This document shows, piece after piece, positions 23,633-33,060 of a stretch of DNA of 64,000 bases. This DNA comes from Brotaphodocola faecis. GTDB lineage: Bacteria; Bacillota; Clostridia; Lachnospirales; Lachnospiraceae. Both the position numbers and the translations under genes were made by a program. The notes under the pieces were generated by a model. That model searched no databases, was not told the DNA's origin, and saw only the letters and a program-made list of their open reading frames with translations. Positions within the stretch are counted from its first letter, which is position 1. Each line of letters starts with the position of its first letter. The stretch is from NCBI RefSeq assembly GCF_040096075.1, contig NZ_JBBMFJ010000020.1, positions 7,542 to 71,541 of the forward strand, read 5' to 3'.

Positions 23633-25012
23633 CTATTTATTTAAGAGCTTTTCCCCAACTTTTACAATGTCTCCGGCCCCCATAGTTATCAACAGATCAC
23701 CGGTGGAACAATTTTTTAAAAGAAATGCTTCAATTTCCTCAAAGGTTGGGAAATAATGGACTTCCGTGCCCAGTTTTTCAATGCGGGAAGCAATATCCGC
23801 GGAGCTGATACCCAGGGTATCGGTCTCTCTGGCCGCGTAGATGTCGGCAAGAACAACTGCGTCCGCTGCGGAAAGGGCCTCGGCAAACTCATCCAGGAAT
23901 GCTTTGGTGCGGGTGTAGGTATGCGGCTGGAACACACACCACAGTTTCTTATGTGGATAATTGTGTGCTGCCTTTAAGGTAGCCGCAATCTCCTGTGGAT
24001 GATGCGCGTAGTCGTCAATGATGGTGATGCCGTTTAACTCACCCTTTTTCTCGAACCGGCGGTCGGTTCCGGTAAAGTGCAGCAGCCCGTCCGCAATGGC
24101 TGCATCCGGAATACCCAGTGCCTTCGCAGCGGCAATGGCTGCCAGAGCATTGTATACATTGTGCTCACCCGGTACGCCAAGGGTAATGGTTCCGGCTGCC
24201 TTTCCCCGCTCCATCAGGGTAAAGGTCGGGCGGGCGAAGGCGTCATATGTAATATCCGCGGCGCTGTAATCGCTCTCTGCGCTGTGTCCGAAGGTAACCA
24301 CCTTACAAGGCAGGCCGCCGCTGATCTCCTCATAATTCTTAATATCCCGGTTGATGATCAGAAGTCCTTTTTCATCCAGCTTCTCCGCAAACAGGCGGAA
24401 GGAATGGCGGATATCGTCCAGATCCTTGAAAAAGTCCAGATGGTCTGCTTCTATATTTAAAATGATCTCCATGGTCGGGAAGAAGGAAAGGAAGCTGTTG
24501 GTGTACTCACAGGCCTCGGTTACAAACAGCTCCGGTCCGCCCACACGAATGTTACCGCCAATGGAATGCAGGATTCCGCCCACAGAGATGGTCGGATCTT
24601 TCTCGGCTGCCAGAAGAATCTCGGTTACCATGGAAGTCGTGGTGGTCTTGCCGTGAGTTCCGGAAATAGCAATGGCCTCTCCATAGTTTTTCATGATCTG
24701 GCCCAAAAGCTCTGCGCGGGTCATCATCGGAATGCCGCGGCGCACGACCTCGGCGTACTCCGGGTTATCCGCATGAACTGCTGCGGTGTACACCACCAGT
24801 TCAATCTCATCGGTAATATTGGCTGCTGCCTGGCCATACATCACCTTTGCGCCGGCTGCTGCCAGGTGGTCGGTCAGTTCGCTCTCATGGGCGTCTGAAC
24901 CACTGACGCGAAAACCTTCCCGCAGCAGAATCTCTGCCAGGCCGCTCATGCTGATACCGCCGATTCCGATAAAATGAATAGCAATGGGTTTCTTAAAATC
25001 TATCTGATACAT
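23633..25012 (-). CDS. murC: UDP-N-acetylmuramate--L-alanine ligase
   Basis: Adds L-Ala to UDP-MurNAc in cytoplasmic peptidoglycan precursor synthesis. It is 459 aa with GIGGISMSGLA at the N-terminus, the ATP loop SGTHGKTTT, central EACEYTNSFL and the C-terminal DYAHHP. ATG at 25012 with GGATGG upstream is preferred; an ATG at 25042 is in frame. It is divergent from the penicillin-binding protein gene. Confidence 0.97.
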   Translation of the reverse strand: MYQIDFKKPIAIHFIGIGGISMSGLAEILLREGFRVSGSDAHESELTDHLAAAGAKVMYGQAAANITDEIELVVYTAAVHADNPEYAEVVRRGIPMMTRAELLGQIMKNYGEAIAISGTHGKTTTTSMVTEILLAAEKDPTISVGGILHSIGGNIRVGGPELFVTEACEYTNSFLSFFPTMEIILNIEADHLDFFKDLDDIRHSFRLFAEKLDEKGLLIINRDIKNYEEISGGLPCKVVTFGHSAESDYSAADITYDAFARPTFTLMERGKAAGTITLGVPGEHNVYNALAAIAAAKALGIPDAAIADGLLHFTGTDRRFEKKGELNGITIIDDYAHHPQEIAATLKAAHNYPHKKLWCVFQPHTYTRTKAFLDEFAEALSAADAVVLADIYAARETDTLGISSADIASRIEKLGTEVHYFPTFEEIEAFLLKNCSTGDLLITMGAGDIVKVGEKLLNK

Positions 25013-25080
25013 ACTGGTTTCCATCCTTTTTTTATTGTTCATATTCTTCTTATATAATATGCTGCTTCATATTCTTTTCC

Positions 25081-25109
25081 TTTTTACTTCCTTTTGCCGG
25101 AAAAGTCAA
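25081..25109 (-). promoter_or_regulatory. Possible promoter of murC
   Basis: On the minus strand TTGACT is followed by 17 nt and TAAAAA, about 70 nt before the murC start. The -35 is good, the -10 weak. Confidence 0.45.
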
Positions 25110-25117
25110 TGTTTTTC

Positions 25118-25146
25118 TAGTCTTTCCGCACAAATTGTAATATAAT
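25118..25146 (+). promoter_or_regulatory. Possible promoter of the PBP gene
   Basis: A perfect TATAAT at 25141-25146 is preceded at 17 nt by a poor TAGTCT. It lies 50 nt before the PBP start, itself preceded by AGAGGTAA. The -10 and position support it; the -35 does not. Confidence 0.45.
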
Positions 25147-25195
25147 TGGAAGGAAAAAAGGAACGAAAGGAGTCTGTTTACAGAGGTAACATACT

Positions 25196-28069
25196 ATGAA
25201 ATCTAATCCTACACCACATTCGCTTATGCATGCCTTTTCCGGCTTTTTTGTCAGCCTGTTCGGAATCCTTGGATGGCTGTTTCAGTCCATCCTGCATCTT
25301 CTGACCTGCGGACTGATTTTGTGCGGCCTCATCGGCCTGCTCATCTACGCAAAAGTACGTCCGGAGCTGGACCACTGCCGGGAAGTTGCCTACGATAAAC
25401 TGGCACAGATGCAGCGCCAGGACTTCAGTATGCTGTCCGACACAGAAATATACGATAAGAACGACCAGCTGATTGGCCTGATCAATGCCGGACATTACGA
25501 ATATGTCCCCATTAACCAGATCAGCATGAATCTGCAGAATGCTTACATTGCCCAGGAGGACCGGCGTTTCAAATCCCACACCGGCGTTGACTGGATCGCC
25601 ACCTTCCGTGCGGGTCTTGCCCTCGTCAAAAACCGCGGCGAGATCACCCAGGGCGGCAGCACCATCACCCAGCAGGTGGTAAAGAATACCTACCTGACCC
25701 AGGAACAGAGCTTTACCCGAAAAATCGTGGAAATCCTGCTGGCGCCGGAAATTGAGAAAAAGTATTCCAAGGCAGATATCATGGAATTTTACTGCAACAC
25801 CAATTTCTACGGCAACCACTGCTATGGCGTGGAAGCTGCCAGCCGCTACTACTTCGGCAAAGATGCCAGCGACTTAGAGCCTTACGAGGCCGCTGTGTTG
25901 GTCGGCATCAGCAACAGCCCCACCGCCTACAACCCCGTCCGCAACCCGGAAGCCTCTTTAAAGAAACGAAACGATGTGCTGCACAGCATGCTTGAGGTTG
26001 GTTATCTCACAGAAGATGCTTACCAGAATGCCATCAGCCAGCCCTTAAGCATCGTTCAGGAGGAAGGCGAGGGAAGTGATGAGAACTACATGAGCAGCTA
26101 TGCCATCCACTGCGCTGCACTGGCGCTCATGAAGCTGGACAATTTCCAGTTCCAGTACATCTTCAAAGATAAATCCGATTACGATACTTATATGGAAAAC
26201 TATCAGGCCACCTACACAGAGAAGGCCGACGACATCCGCGCTGGCGGCTACCGCATCTACACGACTCTGGACCAGGATCTGCAGAACACATTGCAGACCC
26301 AGCTTGATGAAGTTCTGTCCCCATACACAGAACTTCAGGATAACGGAAAATACGCCCTGCAGGGTGCCGGTGTGATCGTGGACAATATGACTAACAGCGT
26401 CGTAGCTGTGGTTGGCGGCCGCGGCGTGGACGATGTCTACAACCGTGCTTACTTAAGCGCGAGACAGCCGGGAAGTACCATCAAGCCTCTGATCGACTAT
26501 GGCCCTGCTTTTGATACCGGCGAATACTATCCGGCCCGCCTGGTCAACGACCACAAGTGGGAGGACGGCCCATCCAACAGCGGCGGCTCCTACTATGGCA
26601 ATGTGTCTGTCCGCGAGGCCTTAAACCGCAGTTTAAACACCGTGGCCTGGCAGATTCTCACCGACATTGGCATAGACTACGGCTTAAACTATCTGGGCGA
26701 GATGGAGTTCCAGAAGCTCACCTACATTGATAATGGCGTGCCGTCCTTAAGTATCGGTGGTTTCACCAACGGCGTCCGGGTTGTGGATATGGCAAAGGGC
26801 TACAGCACCCTGGCAAACGGCGGTGTATACAACGACCAGACCTGTATCCGCAAGATCGATCATGAACATAACGGCGAGCTGACCAAAAACTTAAAAGCCC
26901 ATTCCCAGGTGGTCTATCAGCAGGATTCCGCCTATATGCTGACGGATGTTTTAAAGGGAACACTCAACGAATCCTACGGAACCGGCTATGGCCTGGCTCT
27001 GGAAAGCGGAATGCCGGCAGCCGGAAAGACTGGTACCACCAACAGCAGCAAGGACACCTGGTTCTGTGGCTATACCCGCTACTACACCACTGCGGTCTGG
27101 GTTGGCTACGACACTCCGCGGTCTATGCCGGGCATCTACGGAAAAACCTACGCCGGAAAGATCTGGAAGCAGGTCATGGACCAGATTCACGAAGGCAAAG
27201 AGCTTCTGGACTGGGAACAGCCAGCCACCGTGGAAATGACCACCGACTCCAAAAGCGGCATCACAGACCTGTTCAGCGCAACCCTGCATGAACGCGCCGA
27301 GCAGAGCCTTCATGATAAAGAGCAGCGCAAACTGGAAGAAGATCTGGAAGCAGCGGTAACCGCCTTTGAGGACAAGACCATTGAGACCGTAGAGGACACC
27401 TACTGGGTAAAAGAACAGTACCAGAGCATCATCTCCAAACTGAACCTGATGGACGGCAGCGACAAGCGCACCGAGCTTCTGGAACGCATGACAAAACGCA
27501 ATGAGGAATTTGCCCCGATCATCAGTGAGATGCAGGATACCATCGCACTGTATGAGGCACAGAAGGCAAAGGAAAAAGCTGAGGCCCAGAAAAAGGCTGA
27601 GGAAGACGCCATCACAGCCAGAAAGAATCAGGAAATCCAGACCCGCAAGAATACCTTCTTAAGTGCCCTGCGGGATGTGGAAAATCTGGAATATCAGTCC
27701 GAGGACGCAGAGGACCTGGTACAGAATGCCATCAGCAAGCTTTCTCTGGTTGAGACCTACGAGGAAGCTGCTTCCTACAAAGACCGTCTCCAGAAAGCCA
27801 TCGACCGCATTGCCACCCTGCCGACCGAAAGCGAATGGCAGGCTGCAAAACAGGCAGAGGAAGAAGCCAAAGCGGAATCCCAGGCGGCCGACCAGCAGCA
27901 GATTGTTCTGGAACAGCAATCCTTACGAAGCTACTTAAATCAGGCAAAACGAAGCTGGAACACCTGGACTTCCCAACCGGCCGCAGCACCGGCAGCCGGT
28001 CCGGGAGCTGCCCCCGGTTCCGCTTCACAGCCCGCGCTCTCAGCACCAACAACAGGAGGGAACAACTAA
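25196..28069 (+). CDS. Class A penicillin-binding protein with C-terminal coiled-coil extension
   Basis: Bifunctional peptidoglycan glycosyltransferase and transpeptidase, 957 aa. One membrane helix is at about residues 30-55. The GT51 domain shows AYIAQEDRRFKSHTGVD and GGSTITQQ(VV)KNTYL. The transpeptidase domain has the SxxK serine (ARQPGSTIKPL), an SLN motif and KTGTT. After ~residue 690 comes a long Glu/Lys/Ala-rich coiled coil (~230 residues) ending in an Ala/Pro-rich tail, absent from standard PBP1a and perhaps spanning or binding the wall. The next gene starts directly after its stop. Confidence 0.95.
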   Translation: MKSNPTPHSLMHAFSGFFVSLFGILGWLFQSILHLLTCGLILCGLIGLLIYAKVRPELDHCREVAYDKLAQMQRQDFSMLSDTEIYDKNDQLIGLINAGHYEYVPINQISMNLQNAYIAQEDRRFKSHTGVDWIATFRAGLALVKNRGEITQGGSTITQQVVKNTYLTQEQSFTRKIVEILLAPEIEKKYSKADIMEFYCNTNFYGNHCYGVEAASRYYFGKDASDLEPYEAAVLVGISNSPTAYNPVRNPEASLKKRNDVLHSMLEVGYLTEDAYQNAISQPLSIVQEEGEGSDENYMSSYAIHCAALALMKLDNFQFQYIFKDKSDYDTYMENYQATYTEKADDIRAGGYRIYTTLDQDLQNTLQTQLDEVLSPYTELQDNGKYALQGAGVIVDNMTNSVVAVVGGRGVDDVYNRAYLSARQPGSTIKPLIDYGPAFDTGEYYPARLVNDHKWEDGPSNSGGSYYGNVSVREALNRSLNTVAWQILTDIGIDYGLNYLGEMEFQKLTYIDNGVPSLSIGGFTNGVRVVDMAKGYSTLANGGVYNDQTCIRKIDHEHNGELTKNLKAHSQVVYQQDSAYMLTDVLKGTLNESYGTGYGLALESGMPAAGKTGTTNSSKDTWFCGYTRYYTTAVWVGYDTPRSMPGIYGKTYAGKIWKQVMDQIHEGKELLDWEQPATVEMTTDSKSGITDLFSATLHERAEQSLHDKEQRKLEEDLEAAVTAFEDKTIETVEDTYWVKEQYQSIISKLNLMDGSDKRTELLERMTKRNEEFAPIISEMQDTIALYEAQKAKEKAEAQKKAEEDAITARKNQEIQTRKNTFLSALRDVENLEYQSEDAEDLVQNAISKLSLVETYEEAASYKDRLQKAIDRIATLPTESEWQAAKQAEEEAKAESQAADQQQIVLEQQSLRSYLNQAKRSWNTWTSQPAAAPAAGPGAAPGSASQPALSAPTTGGNN

Positions 28070-28588
28070 ATGAAGGATCATCTTTCTGAATCAGAACCTA
28101 TTGCTCCAGAAAACCTGACCGGCCCGCAGGCGCCGGATACAGAGGAAGTTCCGGTGGACACCGCAAAGATCCAGGCAGCACTGGAAAAACGCGCAGATCA
28201 GGAAACTGCAGTTCTTCCCCGCCTGACTCTGCCGGATACACAGGAATCCGGCAAACCGGCACAATCCGCGAGCACGCCGTTGGCAGCTCTTCGATCCGCA
28301 CAGCAAAAAAAGCGCCGCACCAGCCGCTCCTTTTGTGAGCGCTGGTGGACGCCTTCCGTCCGCTCCTGGTTTTTCACCTTCATGTGCATGAATATGCCCA
28401 TTGTCGGCTGGTTTTACCTTTTTCATGAAGCCAGGCATGAAGAAGACCCGGCACGAAAAGAATTCGCCCGGGCCTACCTCTTTTACAAACTCGTATTTTT
28501 CATTGCAGGAGCCGTAGTCCTGCTGATCCTCATCTGGATCGGACTTGGACTGTTAGACCAGCTCCTGGCTTACATGGAAATGCTGTAG
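28070..28588 (+). CDS. Small membrane protein linked to the PBP gene
   Basis: A 172-aa protein of unknown function. The first ~80 residues are acidic and Pro-rich, then a basic stretch (QQKKRRTSRSF) and two hydrophobic segments (about 98-118 and 140-168). The start codon directly follows the PBP stop (TAAATG), so translation is coupled. I do not recognise the family; a role with the PBP is inferred only from position. Confidence 0.75.
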   Translation: MKDHLSESEPIAPENLTGPQAPDTEEVPVDTAKIQAALEKRADQETAVLPRLTLPDTQESGKPAQSASTPLAALRSAQQKKRRTSRSFCERWWTPSVRSWFFTFMCMNMPIVGWFYLFHEARHEEDPARKEFARAYLFYKLVFFIAGAVVLLILIWIGLGLLDQLLAYMEML

Positions 28589-28618
28589 AAAATAACAATT
28601 TGCTGTAACATAATATTT

Positions 28619-29116
28619 TTACTGTGCGAATACCGCTCTGTGGCTCCGCTCCAGTGCCAGAAGCAGGATATTGCCCAGCACGCCGATGGCCAGAATCTCT
28701 CCGATTCCTACTGTCACCATAGCATATGGGATCAGGTCTGTGGAGCCGTACGCATAGCGCAGCACCCAGGGAACGATGATGGTATTGGCAAGGATCGGCG
28801 GAACACATACCAGCCATTTGTTCTTCTTCCCAAGATAGTAAGAACCAACTGCCCCGATCAGGGTTGCCAGACTGCCGAATACCACATCAAGCGGCGCTGC
28901 TCCGCAGAGCAGATTGGCAAGGAAGCATCCAATGGTCACACCTGGTACCGCGCTCGGCAAAAAGTACGGAAGCACGCAGAGTGCCTCGGAAATCCGGAAC
29001 TGGACCGGACCGAAAGCGATCGGTGCTACGATCATGGTCAGAGCCACATAGAGAGCCGCAATCGCTGCGCCCTGGGTAATACGGCCAGTTTTAGAGTAGT
29101 TACGCTGTTTGTTCAT
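28619..29116 (-). CDS. queT: QueT-type transporter (queuosine precursor uptake)
   Basis: A 165-aa integral membrane protein matching the QueT family, the substrate-binding component of an ECF transporter for a queuosine precursor such as preQ1. Visible features are TQGAAIAALYVALTM, FGPVQFRISEALCVLP, and five to six membrane segments. The ECF ATPases are not in this window. The leader upstream is structured and overlaps the ribosome site, fitting a preQ1 riboswitch. Confidence 0.9.
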   Translation of the reverse strand: MNKQRNYSKTGRITQGAAIAALYVALTMIVAPIAFGPVQFRISEALCVLPYFLPSAVPGVTIGCFLANLLCGAAPLDVVFGSLATLIGAVGSYYLGKKNKWLVCVPPILANTIIVPWVLRYAYGSTDLIPYAMVTVGIGEILAIGVLGNILLLALERSHRAVFAQ

Positions 29117-29124
29117 ATTCAGTT

Positions 29125-29217
29125 CTCCTTTAGTTTTGTTTTACGAGTGGAAGGTCACGAACACTCGGCACATTTTAAGGCGGTGACCGCCTTGAAAGCC
29201 CTGTACGACCTTGTTTT
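29125..29217 (-). promoter_or_regulatory. Structured queT leader, candidate preQ1 riboswitch
   Basis: On the minus strand the last hairpin is CGAGTG/CACTCG (29144-29149 and 29162-29167) with a 12-nt loop containing ACCTT. It is followed by an A-rich tail (TAAAACAAAACTAA) and AAGGAG. The loop CCTT can pair with AAGG of the ribosome site, the arrangement of class I preQ1 riboswitches that block translation. Just upstream lie AAGGCGG/CCGCCTT and AAGCCC/GGGCTT stems. Class assignment is uncertain, since I cannot match every conserved base. Confidence 0.5.
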
Positions 29218-29320
29218 TGTGGGCTTTGCAACGGGTAAGAGTATAACACAGGGAATACAGGAACGCAAGGCCATGTTTCTGTCTTCTATGCATTTTTTAT
29301 TTCTGCCGCATTTTCCATTT

Positions 29321-30193
29321 CTACAACTTCCGGTAATCCCCGATAAAGCCCTCTCCATAGGTTTCTTTGGTCGGTGACACGATCACAAATGCCCTTGGGT
29401 CATGCCGGTCAATGATCTCCTTTACCACATGAAACTGCTTGCGGTCCACGGCACAGGTCAGGGTCAGTCCCTCTTTCCCGCTGTAGCCGCCAATACTTTT
29501 ATAAAACGTGGTGCCGCGGTCCATGGTCTCCATAATTTCCCTTGCGATCTCCTCATTCTTCTCTGAGTGAATGGTGATCAGGCTTCCCTTATTCATACCA
29601 TAGAGCAGCGTATCCACTGCCTGGGTCGTGCAGACAATGGAAATGATGCCATACAGCGCTGCCTCGATCTCGCCAAACACCAGAATCGAAGTTCCCACAA
29701 TCACAAAGTCCACCAGCATGATGGCGTAACCGGTCTGCATATAGGGACAGAGCTTCTGCAGAAGCCTTGCCAGGATATCCCCGCCTCCGGTAGTGGAGTT
29801 CCGCATAAAGATCAGCGCCATGCCGACCCCCACAAAGATTCCGCCAAAGCCGCAGGAAATCAGCCGGTCTCCCTCGTACTGCCAGATTCCGGCCGCGGAC
29901 ACCAGATCCTGGATCACACTCATCCAGACAACTGTCCGGACAGTTTTGAGGGTCATGGCACGGTCTAACAGGCACCAGGACGCCAGCAGCAGCGGGATGT
30001 TAATAACCAGGCTCACCGCACCAATAGGCAGCGCAAACAGGTGGTTGATCATCAGTGCAATGCCGGAAACCCCGCCCGGCGCAATGCGGCTCGGCTCAAT
30101 AAAGCACCAGACGCCCACTGCCTGCAAAAACGCCCCGGCAAAATCAAACAGGGCATCGGTCCCCAGTTCCTTCCATTTTTTCTTCGTGTTCAT
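29321..30193 (-). CDS. YitT family membrane protein (DUF2179)
   Basis: A 290-aa membrane protein with five or six N-terminal helices (ALFDFAGAFLQAVGV, IAPGGVSGIALMINH, TTGGGDILA) and a C-terminal soluble DUF2179 domain (TTFYKSIGGYSGKEG). The biochemical function of the family is not established. ATG at 30193 follows AAGGAAG by 7 nt. A terminator lies between it and the amidohydrolase gene upstream, so it is expressed separately. Confidence 0.9.
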   Translation of the reverse strand: MNTKKKWKELGTDALFDFAGAFLQAVGVWCFIEPSRIAPGGVSGIALMINHLFALPIGAVSLVINIPLLLASWCLLDRAMTLKTVRTVVWMSVIQDLVSAAGIWQYEGDRLISCGFGGIFVGVGMALIFMRNSTTGGGDILARLLQKLCPYMQTGYAIMLVDFVIVGTSILVFGEIEAALYGIISIVCTTQAVDTLLYGMNKGSLITIHSEKNEEIAREIMETMDRGTTFYKSIGGYSGKEGLTLTCAVDRKQFHVVKEIIDRHDPRAFVIVSPTKETYGEGFIGDYRKL

Positions 30194-30227
30194 GATAATC
30201 TTCCTTTCTGCGCCGCAGGCTTTCCCC

Positions 30228-30263
30228 AAAAAAAGAGGACCGACATTCGCGTCAGCCCTCTTT
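30228..30263 (-). terminator. Terminator of the M20 amidohydrolase unit
   Basis: On the minus strand AAAGAGG plus GCTGAC pairs with GTCGGT plus CCTCTTT around a 6-nt loop, followed by a run of T. It lies 78 nt past the amidohydrolase stop and 35 nt before the YitT start. Confidence 0.88.
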
Positions 30264-30340
30264 CTTTTTGCGTCAGCTGCACGAATATAGTCTCTTTCAC
30301 TATAATCCATGCAGCTGCATTTCTTTTCCTGATTGTAATG

Positions 30341-31516
30341 TTACTGGTTTTTCTTTTTGTTCTCAGCAAATTCTGCCTTGATCTGGTCTAACAGTCCTTC
30401 TGTTGTAAGCAGATCGTAGCAGGCTCCGGCAATGGTCTTTGCGCCGTAGATCACGCAGTTGTGCGCGCTCTCGCTCTTGCCTGCGTCCACAAACTCCTGA
30501 GAATGGGATGCGGTTCCCTCCGGAACAAAGGCCACACGGATGCAGGAACCCGGAATCTCGTACATAACGTTGCCGAAATCCGTGGAACCAGTCTTCTCCC
30601 GGGGCGGTGCCAGCTGCGGTGCTCCCACAAGCTCGGCATTGTCCATCAGAAGCTTGTTTAATCCCAGAACCGGAATCTTGTTGTAGAAGAAGGTTCCGTC
30701 CTCAATCTCGTAGGTTACGCCCGCGATCAGCGCTGCGCCCTTGATGATATCCTGGAAGCGCACACTGACCTCCTCCAGTTCCTTTCTGGAGAAGGAACGC
30801 AGGGAGAACTCGCCCTTTGCGGTAGCAGGAACTACGTTGGACGGGCCCGGAAGCTCTGTCATGCAGTAATGCATGCGCACGTCATCCGGCACATGCTCCC
30901 GCAAAAACTCAACACCCTGGAATGCCACAAGCATGGCATCGAAAGCGCTGCGGCCCTTCTCCGGTGCCAGTGCCGCGTGGGCGCGGTGGCCGTGGAAGGT
31001 TACCTCATAGCTCTTCTGAGCCAGGCACTTGATATCAGTACAGGTATTCGGACCGCCGTGCATCATGAAAGCCACATCCAGCTCCTTAAAGCAGCCATTC
31101 TGGATCATCTGCACCTTGCTGCCGAAGGTCTCCTCGGCCGGAGTTCCGTATACCACAATCTGGAACGGCTTGTCTGTTTCCAGATTCTTCAGGGCAATTG
31201 CAGCTCCAAGGCATCCCGGCCCCTGCATATGATGGCCGCAGCCATGTCCCAGGTTGCGGAGCGCATCGTACTCGCAGAGAATACCAAGAACCGGGCCGCC
31301 TTCGCCGTGACTGTAGGTGGCGCGGAACGCGGTCTTGAAACCGCCCACGCCCATCTCTACTTCAAAACCATTCTTTTTCAGGTAATCCGTTAACAGGCCG
31401 CTGGCAAATACCTCTTCGCCCTCGTACTCCGGATTGTCAAAAATCTGATCCGCCATGGAGCACAGCACGTCACGCTGCGCGTCAATGGCCTGGAACAGGG
31501 AATTTTTATCACTCAT
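30341..31516 (-). CDS. M20-family amidohydrolase (AbgB/aminoacylase-like)
   Basis: A 391-aa metal-dependent amidohydrolase of peptidase family M20 that removes acyl or aminobenzoyl groups from amino acids. Metal-binding motifs are CEYDALRNLGHGCGHH and GTPAEETFGSK; a dimerisation-domain HGHRAHAA and later GSTDFGNV are typical. The YfcC-type carrier lies 23 nt upstream, suggesting uptake and cleavage of one substrate, with a LysR regulator behind it. The substrate is unknown. Confidence 0.92.
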   Translation of the reverse strand: MSDKNSLFQAIDAQRDVLCSMADQIFDNPEYEGEEVFASGLLTDYLKKNGFEVEMGVGGFKTAFRATYSHGEGGPVLGILCEYDALRNLGHGCGHHMQGPGCLGAAIALKNLETDKPFQIVVYGTPAEETFGSKVQMIQNGCFKELDVAFMMHGGPNTCTDIKCLAQKSYEVTFHGHRAHAALAPEKGRSAFDAMLVAFQGVEFLREHVPDDVRMHYCMTELPGPSNVVPATAKGEFSLRSFSRKELEEVSVRFQDIIKGAALIAGVTYEIEDGTFFYNKIPVLGLNKLLMDNAELVGAPQLAPPREKTGSTDFGNVMYEIPGSCIRVAFVPEGTASHSQEFVDAGKSESAHNCVIYGAKTIAGACYDLLTTEGLLDQIKAEFAENKKKNQ

Positions 31517-31539
31517 GTTTTACTCCTTTTCGAACATCT

Positions 31540-32937
31540 TTACATTGGTCCGTAATTGATCAGCTGCGCAATGACAAGCATCACCGTTCCGACAACCAGC
31601 CAGATGGCAAACATCTTCCACATGAAACGCATCCAGCGGTCATACGGGATGTTGCAGGCACTGATGATACCCATCAGCGCGGTAGAGGTCGGCAGAATGT
31701 AGTTACAGAAGCCGTCACCAAAGTTGAATGCCAGAACTGCAGTCTGTCTGGTCACGCCGATCAGATCGGAAAGCGGAACCAGGATCGGCATAACGGCTGC
31801 TGCCTGTCCGGAACCGGAAGTCAGGAACACGTTGATGATGGTGTTGGCAATCAGCATAGCCGGTGCCTGAAGCAGGGTCGGCACACTGCCAAGTCCGCCA
31901 GCCAGGCTATGTACAACGGTGTCGATGATCTTACCATCGGACATGATGGCGCTGATGGACTGTGCCAGACCAATGATGATCATAGCGGACATCATCTTCT
32001 TGCAGCCTTCCAGGAAGTTCTTGCAGATGGTATCAGAATCAAATCCGGAAATGATGCCAACCACGATAGCCAGCCAGATGAACATGGCTGCCATCTCCGG
32101 CATATCCCAGCCAAACTTGATGCTTCCGTAGATGACTACACCCAGGGAAACAACCAGGGCAATGATGTTTAATACCTTGCGGGTATCGATGGTACCGAAA
32201 TCTTTCAGACCACCGCCTGCGCGAAGCTCACTGTTCTGATCCAGGTCATACATCGGGCTCTTGGTCGGGTCCTTTTTGATCTTTAACGCATAGCGAACCA
32301 GGAAGATATTGGTGATTACATAGTAAACTGCGAAGCATACCCAGCGATATCCAATACCGGAGTACAGCGGAAGCTCTGCGATTTTCTGCGCAACGACCGT
32401 GGTACTCGGGTTTAAGGTACCAGTGGAGAATCCAATCGCGCCGCCAAGCAGAATGATAGCAGCACCAGTGATGGAATCAAGTCCGATGGCCAGTGCCAGC
32501 ATCACCATAACCGGAGCAAAGGCGATGAACATGTTTACCGCCTGGGTGGTGCAGATCAGGCCAAACATCAGGGTCAGGATCGGAATGAACACATACAGGT
32601 TGTTGGAGAATTTCTTTGCCAGCTTTGCGATCACTGCCTGCAGCGCGCCGGACTGGGTCAGCATGTGGAACGCGCCGCCGGAGAATAAGATAACCAGCAT
32701 GATATCCACACGTTTGATAAACGCTTTTACAATGTACATTGGGATCAGCAGCGGATTCACCGGAGTTCTCGCAATGTAGTTAAACTGGGTCGGATCAATA
32801 ACCTTAATGCCATCCGCATTCTCCACGCGGACATACTCGCCGGCCGGAATGATCCAGGTTAAGAGTACAGCCGCAATGATGATCGAAAATACGATCATAA
32901 AGCTGTGCGGTACACGAAACTTTTTCTTGGTACTCAT
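31540..32937 (-). CDS. YfcC/DcuC-type carrier protein
   Basis: A 465-aa transporter with about 12 membrane helices in the YfcC (C4-dicarboxylate carrier-like) family. Features are the first helix ending LLTWIIPAGEY, the GGAFHMLTQSGAL region and a re-entrant SGSGQAAAVMPILVPL. ATG at 32937 has AGGAGG 11 nt upstream within a large hairpin. It is probably the uptake partner of the adjacent amidohydrolase; acylated amino acids or peptides are plausible substrates, by inference. Confidence 0.88.
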   Translation of the reverse strand: MSTKKKFRVPHSFMIVFSIIIAAVLLTWIIPAGEYVRVENADGIKVIDPTQFNYIARTPVNPLLIPMYIVKAFIKRVDIMLVILFSGGAFHMLTQSGALQAVIAKLAKKFSNNLYVFIPILTLMFGLICTTQAVNMFIAFAPVMVMLALAIGLDSITGAAIILLGGAIGFSTGTLNPSTTVVAQKIAELPLYSGIGYRWVCFAVYYVITNIFLVRYALKIKKDPTKSPMYDLDQNSELRAGGGLKDFGTIDTRKVLNIIALVVSLGVVIYGSIKFGWDMPEMAAMFIWLAIVVGIISGFDSDTICKNFLEGCKKMMSAMIIIGLAQSISAIMSDGKIIDTVVHSLAGGLGSVPTLLQAPAMLIANTIINVFLTSGSGQAAAVMPILVPLSDLIGVTRQTAVLAFNFGDGFCNYILPTSTALMGIISACNIPYDRWMRFMWKMFAIWLVVGTVMLVIAQLINYGPM

Positions 32938-32940
32938 ACC

Positions 32941-32998
32941 AAAAGCCACCTCCTGTTAAACTTTATTTTTTTAAAGTATAACAGTAATGGTGGCTTTT
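32941..32998 (-). promoter_or_regulatory. Long hairpin over the promoter/ribosome site of the YfcC gene
   Basis: AAAAGCCACC (32941-32950) pairs with GGTGGCTTTT (32989-32998), and inside it CTGTTAAACTTTA (32953-32965) pairs with TAAAGTATAACAG (32972-32984) with a single mismatch. On the minus strand the AGGAGG site lies in this stem. TG-T-TATACT, an extended -10, also lies inside. It could be an operator, a translation switch or a read-through barrier from lysR. Confidence 0.6.
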
Positions 32999-33060
32999 TA
33001 CCATTTGGTTTTTCTTAAAACCGTTTTAAATTTTTTGAATTGTTTGTCATATTAGCGCAA

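Noticed and set aside
25178..25819. A minus-strand frame opposite the start of the PBP gene
   Set aside because: The PBP frame holds the membrane helix and glycosyltransferase motifs; the opposite frame has no support.
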